This document shows positions 23,143 through 35,559 of a stretch of DNA of 64,000 nt, in pieces. The first letter of the stretch is position 1. The number at the start of each line of letters is the position of its first letter. Both the position numbers and the translations under genes were made by a program. The notes beneath the pieces are model-generated. The model was not told the origin of the DNA. It saw nothing but the letters and a program-made list of their open reading frames with translations, and ran no database searches. Source of the DNA: Excoecaria cochinchinensis (Eukaryota; Streptophyta; Magnoliopsida; Malpighiales; Euphorbiaceae); the NCBI GenBank assembly GCA_947683425.1, contig CANTUQ010000102.1, positions 868,001 through 932,000 of the forward strand, read 5' to 3'.

Positions 23143-24165
23143 ATAGAGTCTGTGCGTGGATCCCTCGAGGGGTCAGCAGAGAGTGTAAATCCCCAAGAGC
23201 AAGATCCATTTATGTCTGGCCCTGCTCAGCAAGCTAGGGTGCAACCTGAGGCTCCAGCCATTCCTTTCAAGGCTATGTTAAAGAGATCTGAGGACATGTC
23301 TAGGGTCTTAGAGAGGGTGACTGCACTGAGAGCCTCAATTGAGAGTATGAATAAGTCGGGGCAGAAAATTTCTATGGGACGAGCTTGGATGAGTCTGAGT
23401 TGGCAGAGAAGTGGATCGAGAAAGTAACAAGGGTTTTGGAAGAGATCCGTTATCCACCGGATAGGCAAGTGGAGTGTGTGGTCTCGCTCTTATAGGGTTC
23501 GGCCTATGACTGGTGGAAGCTAGAATGCAGATATCCCCAGTTGCCCGAACCAGTCACATGGGAATTCTTCGAGCGGGAGTTTAATAGTAAGTATATGACC
23601 AAAGCATATAAGGAGCCAAGATGGGCGCAGTTTTTAAGTCTCAAGCAGAGTACTTTATCTGTGGCTGAGTATGAAAACAAATTTAATAGGCTCAGTAAGT
23701 ATGCTCTGCCGCGTATCCTCACCGAAGACTTCTCATGTCAACATTTTAAAGCCGGTCTGAATGAGTCCTTGAGAATGATGTTGATATCTCTGATGAGTGC
23801 CCTTGCAGTCAGTTATTAACAGATTATGTAGGCAACTTTGTGAGCGAAATGCTCAAAGACTATTTTGGGAGAGAGAGCTCAGAGAAGGAATCCCACTCGT
23901 GGAGGTTCATCCTCGGGTAAGAGATCAAGGAATGTGAATTCTCTGGATGAGTCCTCTGCTAGCCCTGCTACGAGGGGTAGAAGGCAGGGATCTTCGAATG
24001 TGTCTGGAGTAGGTAGAAGTGGTTCGGGTGTTAGGAGCAAAGTTGTACCTGAATATTGTCACTGTAGGACGCGCCATAAGGGCGAGTGCCATTAGCTGAC
24101 TGGAGATTGTTTCCAATGCGGAAGCACGGACTATTTTCTTGCCAATTGCCCCAAGTTGAATGAGA
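23143..24165 (+). pseudogene. Chromovirus E gag
   Basis: The reading frame begins at the position of the MES start of B and I, but the codon is now ATA (23143). The capsid region shows QVECVVSLL, GSAYDWWKL, WEFFEREFNSKYMTKAY and ILTEDFSCQHFKAGLNESL. A frameshift near 23355, a TAG near 23493 and stops near 23820 interrupt it. The zinc knuckle CFQCGSTDYFLANC (about 24112-24153) has Tyr in place of the zinc-binding His. Confidence 0.87.
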
Positions 24166-24925
24166 ACACCCGAGATCAACAAGAGGCTAGTAGAGCTGGA
24201 TCCAATGCCCCTCAAGCTAGTCGGGGTAAAGGTAAAGGAAGAGGTCATGGTGGTCAGTCTAGACAAAGAGCTCCATCTGAGTCAGTGGACCATCCCCAGG
24301 TGGCGCCAGCGAGGGCTTATGCGATGAGATCTCGGGAAGAGCAAGATACGCCAGAAGTGATAGCTGGTAAGTTCCTACTCTTTGACATTGAATTATATGC
24401 TCTAATAGACCCGAGGTCCATACACTCATATTTATGTTCAGATATTTTGCATGCTAAATTGCCTGATTTTGATCAGTTAGATTATGAGATTTGTGTGACC
24501 AATCCTTTAGGGCATAGTGTCAATGTGAGTAGGGTATATAGGAATTGTCCCCTAATGGTTCAAGGCTTAGAATATCTAATTGATCTGATTTATTTACCCT
24601 TTTGTGAGTTTGATCTTATTTTTGGAATGGATTGGCTATTTAAGCATAGAGCGGTTGTGGATTGTCATAGAAAGACAGTGGTACTTCAGAATGGGGATCA
24701 GTCTTCTGTTATGGTAAGAGGTTTGGGTTATGGTTCTATGGATAATGTTATTTCAGCTATGCAGGCTAGGCATTGTTTGAGGAAAGGATGTAAGGCATTT
24801 TTGGCTGTAGTGTTGGATTCTAGGCATAGTCAAGTAAGAATTCAGGATATTTCTGTGGTTAGAGAGTTTGAGGATGTGTTTATAGAGAATTGCCTGGTTT
24901 ACCTCTCGAGAGAGAGGTAGAGCTA
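24166..24925 (+). pseudogene. Chromovirus E pol: aspartic protease
   Basis: Open from 24156 to 24920. A basic linker (ASRGKGKGRGHGGQSRQR) precedes ARAYAMRSREEQDTPEVIAGK and the active-site region ALIDPRSIHSYL, in which the D-x-G Gly is replaced by Arg/Ser, so catalysis should be lost. LPFCEFDLIFGMDWL marks the domain end. A frameshift near 24890 leads into RT. Confidence 0.85.
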
Positions 24926-26222
24926 TCCATAGAGATTATACCGGGTATTGCTCCTCTTTCCAAAGCACCTTATCGAATGGCTCCTGTGGAATTTAGAGAG
25001 CTTAAGACTCAATTACAGGAGCTATTAGATAAAGGCTTTATCAGACCCAGTGTATCTCCATGGGGTACTCCAGTTTTATTTGTCAAGAAGAAGGATGGAA
25101 ACTAAGGATGTGCATTGATTACCGTCAAATTAATAAGGCCACTGTGAAGAATAAGTATCCATTGCCTAGGATTGAGGACCTTTTTGATCAGTTGAGAGGG
25201 GTCGGAGTCTTTTCTAAGATAGACTTACGGTTTGGTTATTATCAACTTCGGGTTAGAGATTCAGATGTAACTAATATTGCTTTTCGGACGTAATATGGCC
25301 ATTATGAGTTTTTAGTGATGCCGTTTATGGATTTGATAAACCGGGTGTTTCGGCCATATCTTGACCGTTTTGTTGTTGTGTTCATTAATGATATTTTGGT
25401 ATATTTGAAGAATGAGCGTGAGCACGAAGAGCATCTTTGGATTGTGCTTCAGGTTTTGAGGGATCACCATTTGTTTGCAAAGTTAAGTAAGTGTGATTTT
25501 TGGCTCAAGGAGGTGTCCTTTTTAGGCCACATTGTTTCATCTGAGGGTATTCGGGTTGATCTATCAAAGATAGAGGCTATTGTGAATTAGTAGCCGCCGA
25601 AGAATGTGCCAGAAATAAGAAGTTTTTTGGGTTTAGCCGGATATTATAGGCGATTTGTGAAAGGGTTTTCAGTTATTGCTGCACCTATGACAAGACTTCT
25701 TCGGAAAAGGCTGAAATTTGTTTGGTCCGACTAATGTCAAGCAAGTTTTGATCAACTCAACCCACCTCGGGTAAAGAGTTTATCATGTATAGTGATGCTT
25801 TCGGTGTTGGACTTGGCTGTGTTCTGATGCAGGATGGTAAAGTGGTAGCTTATGTATACCGCCAATTAAAGCCTCACGAGCGGAATTATCCGATGCATGA
25901 CTTGGAATTAGTTGCTGTAGTTTTTGCTCTTAAGATTTGGCATCATTATCTGTATAGGGAGGCGTGTAGGATTTTCACGAACCACAAGAGTTTGAAGTAT
26001 CTCCTCACAAAGAAAGAGTTGAATTTGAGGCAACGATTGTGGTTAGAGTTGTTCAAGGACTATGATTGTATTCTTGACTATCATCCGGGAAAAGCAAATG
26101 TAGTCACTGATGCATTGAGTTGGAATCCAGTTGCAGCTCTAGCATTACAGCATTACAAGTGGAGATTTGATTCGAAAGGAGCCTTAATAGCCCAATTGAA
26201 AGCTAGGCCTTCTCTGAAATAG
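24890..26222 (+). pseudogene. Chromovirus E pol: reverse transcriptase and RNase H
   Basis: RT is spread over three frames (24890-25105, 25060-25293, 25315-25590). KAPYRMAPVEFRELKTQL and MCIDYRQINKATVKNKYPL are recognisable. The catalytic box reads VVVFINDILVYL: the first Asp of the DD pair is Asn. A deletion removes the FGLTNAP region after LVMPF. RNase H (25785-26222) retains MYSDAFGVGLGCVLMQ and DYHPGKANVVTDALSW. Stops include TAA at about 25291 and TAG-TAG at 25588. Confidence 0.87.
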
Positions 26223-26264
26223 TTGATTGTTGATGCTCAGAGAAATGATCCGAAGTTGCAATAG

Positions 26265-27227
26265 ATGATGCAAGTAGCTCAGAGTGGAAATCAGATTGAC
26301 TTTTCTGTTAAGAACGGGGTGCTAAGTTATAGAAATCGTTTGTGTGTACCTAATGACGATGAGTTAAAGAGAAAGCTTTTGATCAAGGCACACAGTACGG
26401 CTTTCACTATGCACCCCGAAAGTGAAAAGATGTATCATGAGTTGAAATAATTTTTCTGGTGGCTCAGAATGAAGAGGGATATAGTGAATTTTGTTTCCAA
26501 GTGCCCGACCTGTCAGCAGGTAAAGGTTGAGCACCAAGTTCCATCTGGGTTGCTCAACCCTTTACCTATTCCGCAGTGAAAATGGGATGATATCACGATG
26601 GATTTTGTGACGGGTCTGCCGTTGACTTAGAAGAAGTATGATTCGGTTTGGGTTAAAGTTGATCGACTCAATAAGTCAGCTCACTTTCTACCTGTTCGGC
26701 TTAATTACTTAATGGATAGGTTGGCAGAAATTTATGTAAATGAGGTGGTTAGATTGTATGGAATTCCACTATCGACTGTATCAGATCGGGATCCGAGGTT
26801 TATGTCGAAATTTTGGAAAGAGTTACAAGCAGCCTTGGGTATGCAACTGAATTTCAGTACTGCTTTCCATCCTCAGACAGATGGGCAATCAGAGAGGGTT
26901 ATTCAGATTCTAGAGGATATGCTTCGAGGTTATGCTTTAGACTTTTCGGGCAGTTGGGACAAATATGTGCCTTTGATGGAGTACGCATGTAATAATAGTC
27001 ATCAGGTGAGCATTGGAATGTCACCGTATGAGGCTTCGTATGGAAGGAAGTGTAGGACACCAATTTGTTGGACTGAGCTGACAGAATGCTCCTTTATGGG
27101 TCTAAAATTGGTTAGAGATACCGAGGAAAAGATTCGAGTGGTCTAGCAGAATTTGAGAATAGCTAAGGATAGACAGAGATCTTATGCTAACTTGAAGTGA
27201 AAAAACATTCAGTTTGACGTTGGGGAA
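26265..27227 (+). pseudogene. Chromovirus E pol: integrase, up to the G insertion
   Basis: The HHCC finger region lies around 26390-26540 and a MDFVTGLP first-Asp segment near 26600. The open stretch 26712-27146 contains STVSDRDPRF with the second Asp, and HPQTDGQSERVIQ with the Glu. Stops occur near 26449, 26578, 26629 and 27146. Coding is cut at 27227 by LTR G and resumes at 32752. Confidence 0.86.
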
Positions 27228-28573
27228 TGTAACACCCTGCGTTCCGATTAAGTTACTATTAATTTTAATCCGATTAACCTAATTGAACTAGTCAAGTTAT
27301 TGAAAAGACAATTAATTAAAATCGGTAATTTTTTTTTAATAGTGCAGTATGAATAGTACCGTATGAATAGTACCGTATAAATAGTACTATAAAAATAGTC
27401 AATTTACTTAAGTCTATTAACAATTATTAATTAATCATTAAACTTATTATTACTATTTTAATTCGCTATCAATTATATTGATTGACCTATAACTGTCTAA
27501 GTTACTATTCATTTGACCAGTTTTCTTTTAAGTTAAAAACCTACATTTTACTTTACTAATAGGATTAACTTAATTTCTATCAATTATTAGGCATGCCAAT
27601 CACCCATAAACTAATGGCAGTTTTAATAATCTATTACAGACCAAAACCCAAAACAATACTCTAAGTCATATACATGCCAAAATCTTAACATACTTAACTA
27701 TTCCAAAATATTATTTTTCGATACCACTTCCAAAATGTGTGAGGTATGCACTGCTCCAAATCCTACAGAGTACCTACACGCAGTCAAATAAAACTACGTG
27801 CTGAACATTAAATATGCCTAGTGGTGATATTTCATTTATACCCTTAAACTTTTTCAAAATGACGAAAATATCCTTAATTCATTTATACTTCACCAAAATT
27901 ACATTTATGACATTAGTTCATTTTAATTTTACTAATATTACCATTTTGCCACTAGTTCATTTTAAATTCAATAATATTACCATTATGCCACTAGTTTAAT
28001 TGTTTTCACTAATATTACAATTTTGCCATTAATTTACATGCCAAATTATGGTTTTACCCTCCAATTACCATTTTCATGCCAAATTACATTTTTACCCCTA
28101 TAAAGTGGCCAATTTTCATATTTAACCATTTATTTACATTTTTACCCTTATTAACCATGTCATACCCCAACCTATACCATGGAGACTTCTACCCCGAAGG
28201 AGGAAGAAGGGTCCTGATAGATAGGAGTGTCACACCCCCAAACCGCTAACACAGCAACAATGTAGAGAAACACATAATAACGAGACAATATAAAGCTTCT
28301 TAGAAGAGACACACAGCGATACTCAACAGGATAAAATTTTTCTTTCCATTTATATACATAGACAAAATCTGTACATATTACAAAATATTTCATATACAAA
28401 GGCCCGAAAGAATATTGTTCCAAATGGGCACACAAAATATTACATCTAATACAAAAGAAAGGAAAGCCTGTACTACAAAACTTCGATCCCTAGTTGCGAT
28501 GGCCTTCCCGATGCGGCACGCCCTGACTGTGCTTGCCAAAACCTTCCACATCTGCACGGATAAAACACCCATG

Positions 28574-29020
28574 CTAAGCGAAATCGCTTAGTGGGGAACA
28601 CAAAATGCATAACCGCCACTCACAGTGGCGTTAACAGGTAAAGCACATGCTGATGGCACATTCATAAATTAGTATCACATAAAATAAATCTGAGTAATCA
28701 ACATCACTCACATACCATAAGAAGTTTATCTCAACACATCATTATTCAGACTTTATACATGTAAAACACAAAATCACCTGCTCACTCAAAATCGTGGATA
28801 ACGAGTACACATAGATACCCGAAGGCATCAGTATCAAATCACATCACATAGATGCCCGAAGGCATCAGGGCATTCTTTTCATTCTTGTTCCACAATATTT
28901 TCACATAGAATCTTAGGTAAGATTCAACAGAAAGATCACTAAGATCCAATCGGGGGACCTGATCAGGGTCCAAATCGTACACATGGCTGCAGCTACGCAT
29001 AACTCTATTAGGCATGCCTA
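28574..29020 (-). promoter_or_regulatory. LTR hairpin series, solo LTR H
   Basis: CTAAGCGAAATCGCTTAG (28574-28591); CGCCACT-CAC-AGTGGCG (28614-28630); GATACC-CGAA-GGCATC (28814-28829); GATGCC-CGAA-GGCATC (28851-28866), where both arms changed together relative to B; GAATCTT-AGGT-AAGATTC (28908-28925); GGACC-TGATCA-GGGTCC (28955-28971); TAGGCATGCCTA (29009-29020). Confidence 0.72.
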
Positions 29021-29225
29021 ACTATCCACTTATTTGGTTTGTAGGCTATGACCATCCAAATTAAATCTATCATTGAATTCATATAGGAATCATCCATTAT
29101 TCAGAAACATTATATACCTTATCAAAACGAAGCGTTAATTCAATGTCACTGTGTATGCATAATCATTAATTCCACATTTAGACCTTACATTTAACAAATA
29201 AGCGTTCATTACAAAAACAGGATAG

Positions 29226-29405
29226 GTCACGGTGGTAACCAAATTCATTGCCACTGTGACATACCAAAGCCCCAAAACAGAATGCAATTCTGAGGTAGGT
29301 CACGGTGGTAACCACATTCATTGCCACCGTGACATACCGAAATCCTAGACAGAATGCAACATTGACAGACCTCACGGTGGTAACCAAATCGGTTGCCACC
29401 ATGAC
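29226..29405 (-). repeat. Palindrome cluster in solo LTR H
   Basis: Three inverted repeats of about 35 bp at 29226-29260, 29299-29333 and 29371-29405. Arms GTCACGGTGGTAA and TTGCCACCGTGAC pair at 12 of 13 positions in the middle copy. The spacing is about 72 bp. The core ACGGTGGTAA also occurs in the element E palindromes. Confidence 0.82.
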
Positions 29406-31997
29406 CCATGCCCTATTGCAACAATTTCCAGCAAAACTACTCTAAACCACATCCAAAAACACAACCCAGCACTTCATCCATTCTTTCTCACTTACATCCT
29501 ATTATACAAGTGAATTAACATGCTCAAATCAAATAATTACAGGATCAAACTTAAAATTCTCAAGAGCAATATTTCCTCTTAACAGAATTTCATACAACAA
29601 TCTTAAACTCAATACTTCACACTTGAAACAATTCACTTCAAATCAACATTATTCACATCATACACATACAAATTCACTTAATATTGTCCATCAATTTCAC
29701 TATAACACCAACAATCATCAATACCCAGCAAAATGCACAAATCATGCAAACGTTCCAAAACCTGATCTCCTTCGCTCCTAGTCGTGAGCTCCGCTCCCAC
29801 TAGCTTTTTCTTTCCCCTTAGATGTTCTAGGAAGCTCCTCTGAACCACAAATCAAACACAACTAGGTTTAATTCTAAGATAACACATAAATGAAAATCAA
29901 ACCTAGAGAAGACGGAGAGAAGAACCTAAGACACAACTCTCATATACTCACCCTTGAATTTAAAAGACACAAACCCAGCTATAACAATCACCCAAGGAAG
30001 GAGGGAAGAGCAGAATTATGCAAGGAAGGAGAAGGAAAGAAGAGAAAAAGGAAAAAGAAGATGAAAAATGGCGTGAGGGAGAGGAAGGCAACGGGAAGAG
30101 AGAGAAGAAGCATAATGGTTTACAGTTGTCCTCTCTCTCATTCACCCACTAATTCATCCTTATCTTCAAACCATGTGTCACTCTCCCATAGGAAGTGATC
30201 CCACATGCATACCCTACTCCCATACTCTCACTTACACACAACTATCATCACTTATTCACACCCTACTTCCCTATCCTTAAGCACACACTAGCACAACTCC
30301 TCTCCTCATACATCACTAACATAAACACACACTTACATAAATTTACATACATGCAACATCACAAAGCACACAAGTATGCACACACATATAAACATAGACA
30401 GGCACAAACAGACTCAGACAGGCTCAAACTACTAGGGTGGTTTTGTGGTGTTACAAACCATCCTTAATACACATGTGAACAAAATTACCATTTTGCCCTC
30501 AAATTTTTTATATAATTACATTTATGCTTTTGTTCCACATAAATGTTATTTTAATCACATTTTAACTATTTTAATCTCATTTTTTTACCATTATGCCCCT
30601 GTAACACATCGGCAAACTCTATATACAGGATAAACGAGACGTGAACTCTAGAAGTTCATAGAAATACTAGAGGAGTCCTGTGGGACCACCACTGTCTTTA
30701 AATACAGTACAGTACAATTAAGATATTCAGATACAGAGAGGTAGGACCATCATTAGCCTACTAATAAGTGAGACGCCATGCTCATACCCACGGTCTTATG
30801 TCCCTATGGCATGCTAACATATCTTGAACTAGACTTGACTACCAGATCACTACATAGGGAAATATTATTTTATTTTTTTTCACATCATTAATGTGATATA
30901 CATATATTTCATGGTATATCATCATAATATCTTATTCTTTTTCATACCATTTCATCATTACACATGTGATCATCATCATTAGATCATCACATGCCATGTA
31001 AACTCATTATCTCATCATGGTACACATGCATACATACATACATGCATACGACCCACATACCAACTTATTTACATTAATTATTTTTTTTCAATTTTATCAT
31101 TTATTTAGCCCAATTTCATGATGCATAACATCACCATACCATCAATTTCCATGAAAACACATCAAAATCATGACTTTACACATGATATACATTTGGCCAT
31201 ACATACATCACATACCTCATGATGTTTTCACATGCTCTAACACATACCATTCATTATTTCACATGCCAAATACCATAGATCCATCATAAATATACATAAA
31301 ACATCATGAAAACACATGAAATTCACATGATTCACATTCGGCCAAAGAAGGAATTTTTCATACAAAATTTATTTCTTCATTTTAATCATCCATACCATCA
31401 TTTATAACATCTTTAAGCATGAATATCATGTGAATTTCAATTAAAAATGCATAAAACATATACTTTCTTCACAAACATAACTTAAATCCACACTTTTACC
31501 ATGGAATTAAATGGAATTTGCAATCACAAACCTCATATCCTTGAAATAAACTTCTCAATTATCCTTTTCCTTACCCTTAGCTTGATTAGAGGTTCCTTCA
31601 CCTATTGGACATAATTATGTCCAAACACAAAAATTAAGATTTCATCAAAATCAATCTTCCTTTCAAAAATCAAACTTCATAAACATATTATTCACATCCT
31701 ATATTACCCTTAGGAAGTTTAAAACCAAATTAAAAATATCTAAATCACTTACCCCAATTTTACACCTAAACTTCAAGTCTAGATTTCACCCACTTTTACT
31801 CCTTCAAATGAAATTTTAAGAACACCAATGGATTCTAGAGAGGTTGAATTATGTTAGAGAGGTTTGATTTTGAGGTGAAATGAAGGAAAAATTGAAGAAA
31901 AATGGAAGAGAATAGAGGAGGAAGAATTCGGCTAAAGAGAGAGGAAGAGGGAGGCTGAAATAAAAGGGAATCCAAGGGATTTCCAGATTTTTAGGCA

Positions 31998-32005
31998 TAT
32001 TTATA
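31998..32005 (-). promoter_or_regulatory. TATA box of LTR G
   Basis: Minus strand CATATAAATATGCC, followed by a leader rich in TCTCTTCC (31990-31850), the same layout as other LTR promoters here. Suggests minus-strand orientation of G. Confidence 0.5.
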
Positions 32006-32751
32006 TGGGTCCTATTAGACCCAACCAGGTCCAACCGAAGTGGTTGAGCTAATTTGGTCCGATTTTCAGTTTTCGAGTCATTTTCCACTATTTTAGTGTA
32101 ATTGAATGTTCCTAAATTCATTTTCACTCCCAACCAATTCCATCATTCTTAGAATATTAAAATTAGTCTCTCTGCAGAAGTTTAGCTGAATCGAAATCCG
32201 TTTAGGGTCTGGTTCACTTAAATCGGTCCAATTCGGTTCAGTCCGATTTTGCCGTAAAACACAATTCTAATGCTGTCAAAAACTTCTAAAAATCATTCTA
32301 TACCTTTAATATTCTTATAGTAGACCCTTTTATACACTTTAACCATTTATAAAAATTCGGTCAAAGTTCAGTCAAACTTTGGTTTAACCGAATTGAACTA
32401 GAGGAAACTTCAGACTGATTTTTGAAAGTCTATTTGACTTTGACCTCATTTTTACACCAAATTACACAATTATCCTCCATTTAACATCCTCTTTCTAACG
32501 GTGAAATAAAATATTTTCGGGTACTGTTCACGCTGAAGTCACTATTTGTGGGAGCCACAGTTACTATTCACGAGACCCATAGTCACTATTCACAGACCAG
32601 TCAAAGATGCTATCACTATTCATGGGACCCGATCAATAATGATATTACTATTCATAGAACCCAATCAATGATGATGGTACTATTTATGGGACCTAGTTAA
32701 TGATGATATTACTATTCATGGGGTCCACCTTCACTATTCATGGGCCCCACA

Positions 32752-33210
32752 GGGACAAGGTGATTTTGAAAGTGTCGCCATGGCAAAAGATTCTTTGATT
32801 TGGTAAGAAAGGAAAACTAAGCCCTAGGTTTATTAGACCATTTGAGATTTTAGATAAGATTGGTCTAGTTGCCTATAGGTTGGCATTGCCGTTAGAGTTA
32901 TCAAAGTTGCATGATGTGTTCTCTATGTCGATGCTTCGGTGGTATAGATTAGATACATCTCATGTGCTATCGATCCAGGATGTGAAGATTCAGACGGATT
33001 ATTCTTATGATGAGGAACCGAAAGCTATTTTAGCTCAAGAAATGAGACAGCTCCGGAATAAGCAAGTACCTTTGGTTAAGGTTTTATGGCAACATGATGG
33101 AGTGGAGGAAGAAACTTGGGAACCAGAGTCAACTATGAACTCTTAGTATCCGCAGTTGTTCAGCTCAGGTGAGAATTTTGCGGATGAAATTCCTTTAAAG
33201 AGGGCAGTGT
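32752..33210 (+). pseudogene. Chromovirus E pol: integrase C-terminus and chromodomain
   Basis: Continues pol after the G insertion: GDKVILKVSPW-type segment at 32752-32800, then 32880-33146 with LSKLHDVFSMSMLRWYRLD and the chromodomain core VPLVKVLWQHDGVEEETWEPE. A TAG at about 33147 precedes the final YPQLF segment. The chromodomain of such elements can direct insertion to marked chromatin. A polypurine tract (AAAGAGGGCAGTGT) ends the region at 33197-33210. Confidence 0.87.
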
Positions 33211-34131
33211 TGTAACACCCCAATTCTCGCCCTATTATTTTGAGCACTTTTGTGCGAATTTTTTACATGTGTTATTTTTATTTGTGGAGTCAATTGCATG
33301 AATTATTTGGTTTTTAGGGCATATTTAAGTGGAGTTAGTTTTGTAGTTTGAGGAGTTAAAAGGGATTAGAAGGATGCTTGCCAAAACCCACCAATAATTA
33401 TATGACATGTGGCAAGAGAAAGGAATGGGGGTATAAAAGCCTAGGAGAGAGAAATGGGAGAGAACCAATCTGCTGCTCTCCCCGTTTCCTCCTCCTCCTC
33501 CTCCTCCTCCTTCTTCTTCTTCTTCTTTTTTTTCCCTAAGCTTGCTTAAGTGATTTTTGGTGAGAATTGAAAACCCTAGAGCTAAATTGGTAAGTTTGTG
33601 CTCTTCTTCTTCTTCCTCTTCTCCTTTTTCTCTTTTTCCTCTTTGATTTCCTTTGAATGTGTGTGTGGGTGTGTATGATCATTTTGGTTTTGAATTTATG
33701 ATTTGTATGGGTTGCTTGGTAGAGATTTCTTCTAAGGATCCTAAGGGTAAGGAAAAGGTTGGAGGAAGTGCTGTAGATTGAGCATAGAATATCCAAGGTT
33801 TGGGAATTTGTAAATTTGTGCATATTTTGATTTTGTATTTTGATATGATTTTTTGGAAATTGAGTGTGAATGAGTTTATATGTATGTTTGATTGAAGTAA
33901 ATTCTATTAATTGGATAGTAAGATGAAGTTTAGGAAGTTGTGTTGTTTTAATTTATGATATTGAGTATGAATTTTTGATTAGATTATTGAATTGGGTTAT
34001 TTGAGATGTTTATATTGAGTTTAAGTTGTTTGAGTTGACTTTTGATAGCATGAGTTGAGTGGGATATTGTATTTTGAATTAGGGTTGAAGATCTGGGTTT
34101 TGAATAGTGAAATTTCTGGGCCTAGGTCAAT

Positions 34132-34430
34132 TTACACGGTGGTAAGGGGAGTTATACCACCGTGTAATGGGATTCCTACATTTGAATTTTGCTTACCCAT
34201 GCAATTACACGGCGGTAAGGATTGTCATACCGCCATGTAAATGCATTCTATTTTGGATGAGTTGCTTTGGTGCATTTTTACACGGCTGTCAGGATTTCTA
34301 TACTGCAAAGAAAATGCATTATGTTTTCTGAGGAGTTTTGGCTCGGCAGGCCACACGGCAGTCAGGTTTTCTTGACCACCATGTGGAATATCTGACACGG
34401 CGATAAGGTTTTGTCATACCGCCGTGTAAA
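34132..34430 (+). repeat. Palindrome cluster in chromovirus E 3' LTR
   Basis: At 34132-34167 the arms TTACACGGTGGTA and TACCACCGTGTAA are exact complements around a 10-base loop. At 34205-34240 the arms are TTACACGGCGGTA and TACCGCCATGTAA. Three weaker units follow (about 34278, 34350-34386, 34393-34428). Confidence 0.85.
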
Positions 34431-34639
34431 AGCTCCCTGTTTTGGAAATTTAACTTTTGAATTTTTTGTCTTATTTGTCTCTTTTGAAATTAGCATTACT
34501 TTTAGTTTTTAATTATAGGAATCTTGCCTGGCATATGATATTAAATTGTAATATTTTCCTTTAAATATGTAAAGTCTTATAAGATGAGTGTGAATTTATT
34601 TTTGATGCCTAGCCTGCAAAAGTCAAGTAAGTGGATAGA

Positions 34640-35029
34640 TAGGCATGCCTATAGTGTTCTATTAGCTGTAGCCCAAATGTGTACTGGTCCCTGATCAGGT
34701 CACCGTTTGGGTCCTTGCGATCCTTAATGTGTTTGGATCTTATTTAAGATCCTCAATGTGAAAATGTTTTTGAATAAAAATAAATAAAGAAATTGCTTTG
34801 ATCATACCACAGGTACTAATGCGTTCACTCGTTATTCGCTATTATGAGTTTGTAGGCGTATATTCTTATGAGTTTGTGTTTTGGAACTTATGTGAATGCA
34901 CTATAAGATATAAAGTTATTATGCTCTTATGAAGTATGATATGCTTGTGATATATACATGTGTTTTGCTTTAGCGACCATTGTGAATGTCCATTCATCTT
35001 TTGTTTCCCCACTAAGCGTTATCGCTTAG
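34640..35029 (+). promoter_or_regulatory. LTR hairpin series, chromovirus E 3' LTR
   Basis: TAGGCATGCCTA (34640-34651); a decayed GGTCCCTGATCAGGTC (34686-34701); GGATCTT-ATTT-AAGATCC (34735-34752), with a paired change from the GAATCTT/AAGATTC of the 5' LTR; CGACCATT-GTG-AATGTCC (34974-34991); CTAAGCGTTATCGCTTAG (35012-35029). Confidence 0.68.
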
Positions 35030-35444
35030 TACGGGTGTTCAATCCATATAGGTGCGGAAGTTGAGGAGTGTTTGGGAGAACCGTTGCAGTCCAGGCCAAC
35101 ACAGTAGGAGAGCTTTTGTAGAGACTTATGTTTTTGCATATTGTATCTATTATATAATCTTTGTAGTTTCTTTTTGTATATGTAATTCTCCAGCTGTGTA
35201 TTTGAAATTTTTTTTTAGATAGATATTGTACTCCTATATCCTTTTGTAATTAATATGGTTCTATTAATGAATGAATTGAGATTTTTGTGAGCCTATTCTT
35301 TATGATGTAGAATGTTTTATTTATTCTGTTTATTTAGTTATTTGTATGCATGTTTGCATTTCATTCTGGTGACACCCTTATCTATGCAGGGTCTCACTCT
35401 CCCTTGTGGGTGAGCTCCCTTACGTATAAGTAGGGGGTGTTACA

Positions 35445-35559
35445 TGATTGATCTGCATTTTAATTACTGCATCTAAGCGAATGGAAAAGGAATGAAATCT
35501 TATTGGTAAAACTAAATTGTAACTTTAACCAAGCTATGAATAAGAGTGGAGTCCCGAAC
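35445..35559 (+). mobile_element. Tat element F 3' LTR, continued
   Basis: Matches LTR M near 3130-3235 (a 'gaaaagg-atgaaa' run, then 'gctatgaataag-gtggagtcccgaac'), showing that F LTR sequence resumes after element E. It is cut again by the LTR of element I at 35560; the remaining LTR end lies outside the window. Confidence 0.8.

Larger units (their letters stand above)
28158..30454 (-). mobile_element. Solo LTR H (chromovirus, related to L) inside G
   Basis: The plus strand begins TGTCATACCCCAACC and ends TGTGGTGTTACA. It is flanked by perfect AACCA duplications (28153-28157 and 30455-30459). It is homologous to the L LTR (59700-62078). It holds the hairpin series, three large palindromes, a donor-like GTGAGT (29951) and an acceptor-like TGCAG (28552). 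No internal region, hence a solo LTR. Confidence 0.93.
27228..32751 (-). mobile_element. Solo LTR G in chromovirus E pol (contains solo LTR H)
   Basis: The plus strand starts TGTAACACCCTGCG and ends GGGCCCCACA. Flanks GGGAA (27223-27227) and GGGAC (32752-32756) are a target duplication with one change, and E pol reads on across the gap. Without H it is about 3.2 kb and has no gag or pol, so it is best explained as a solo LTR on the minus strand: a TATA box (31998-32005) precedes a TC-rich leader. Repeated ACTATTCATGGGACC-like units fill its U3 end (32530-32745). The remaining sequence, including the AT-rich 30600-31600, shows no gene. Confidence 0.75.
20824..35444 (+). mobile_element. Ty3/gypsy chromovirus E (hosting LTRs G and H)
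   Basis: The 5' LTR is 20824-23031 and the 3' LTR 33211-35444, with gag and pol on the plus strand between them. The 5' LTR lacks the first ~15 bp (TGTAACACCCC...) present in the 3' LTR, so no target duplication is visible. Pol is split at 27227/32752 by the G insertion. Many stops and frameshifts show an old copy. It sits inside the F 3' LTR. Confidence 0.9.
33211..35444 (+). repeat. Chromovirus E 3' LTR
   Basis: TGTAACACCCC to GGGGGTGTTACA, 2,234 bp. TATAAAAG at 33432-33439; TCC/TTC microsatellite in the leader (33486-33530); donor-like GTAAGT at 33590 and acceptor-like site at 35050. The hairpins and palindromes are better preserved than in the 5' LTR. Confidence 0.92.

Noticed and set aside
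27228..32751. A host gene hidden in this 5.5-kb insert
   Set aside because: Exact insertion borders, TG..CA ends and a target duplication fit an LTR; the minus-strand frame at 31849-32133 is leader sequence after a TATA box.
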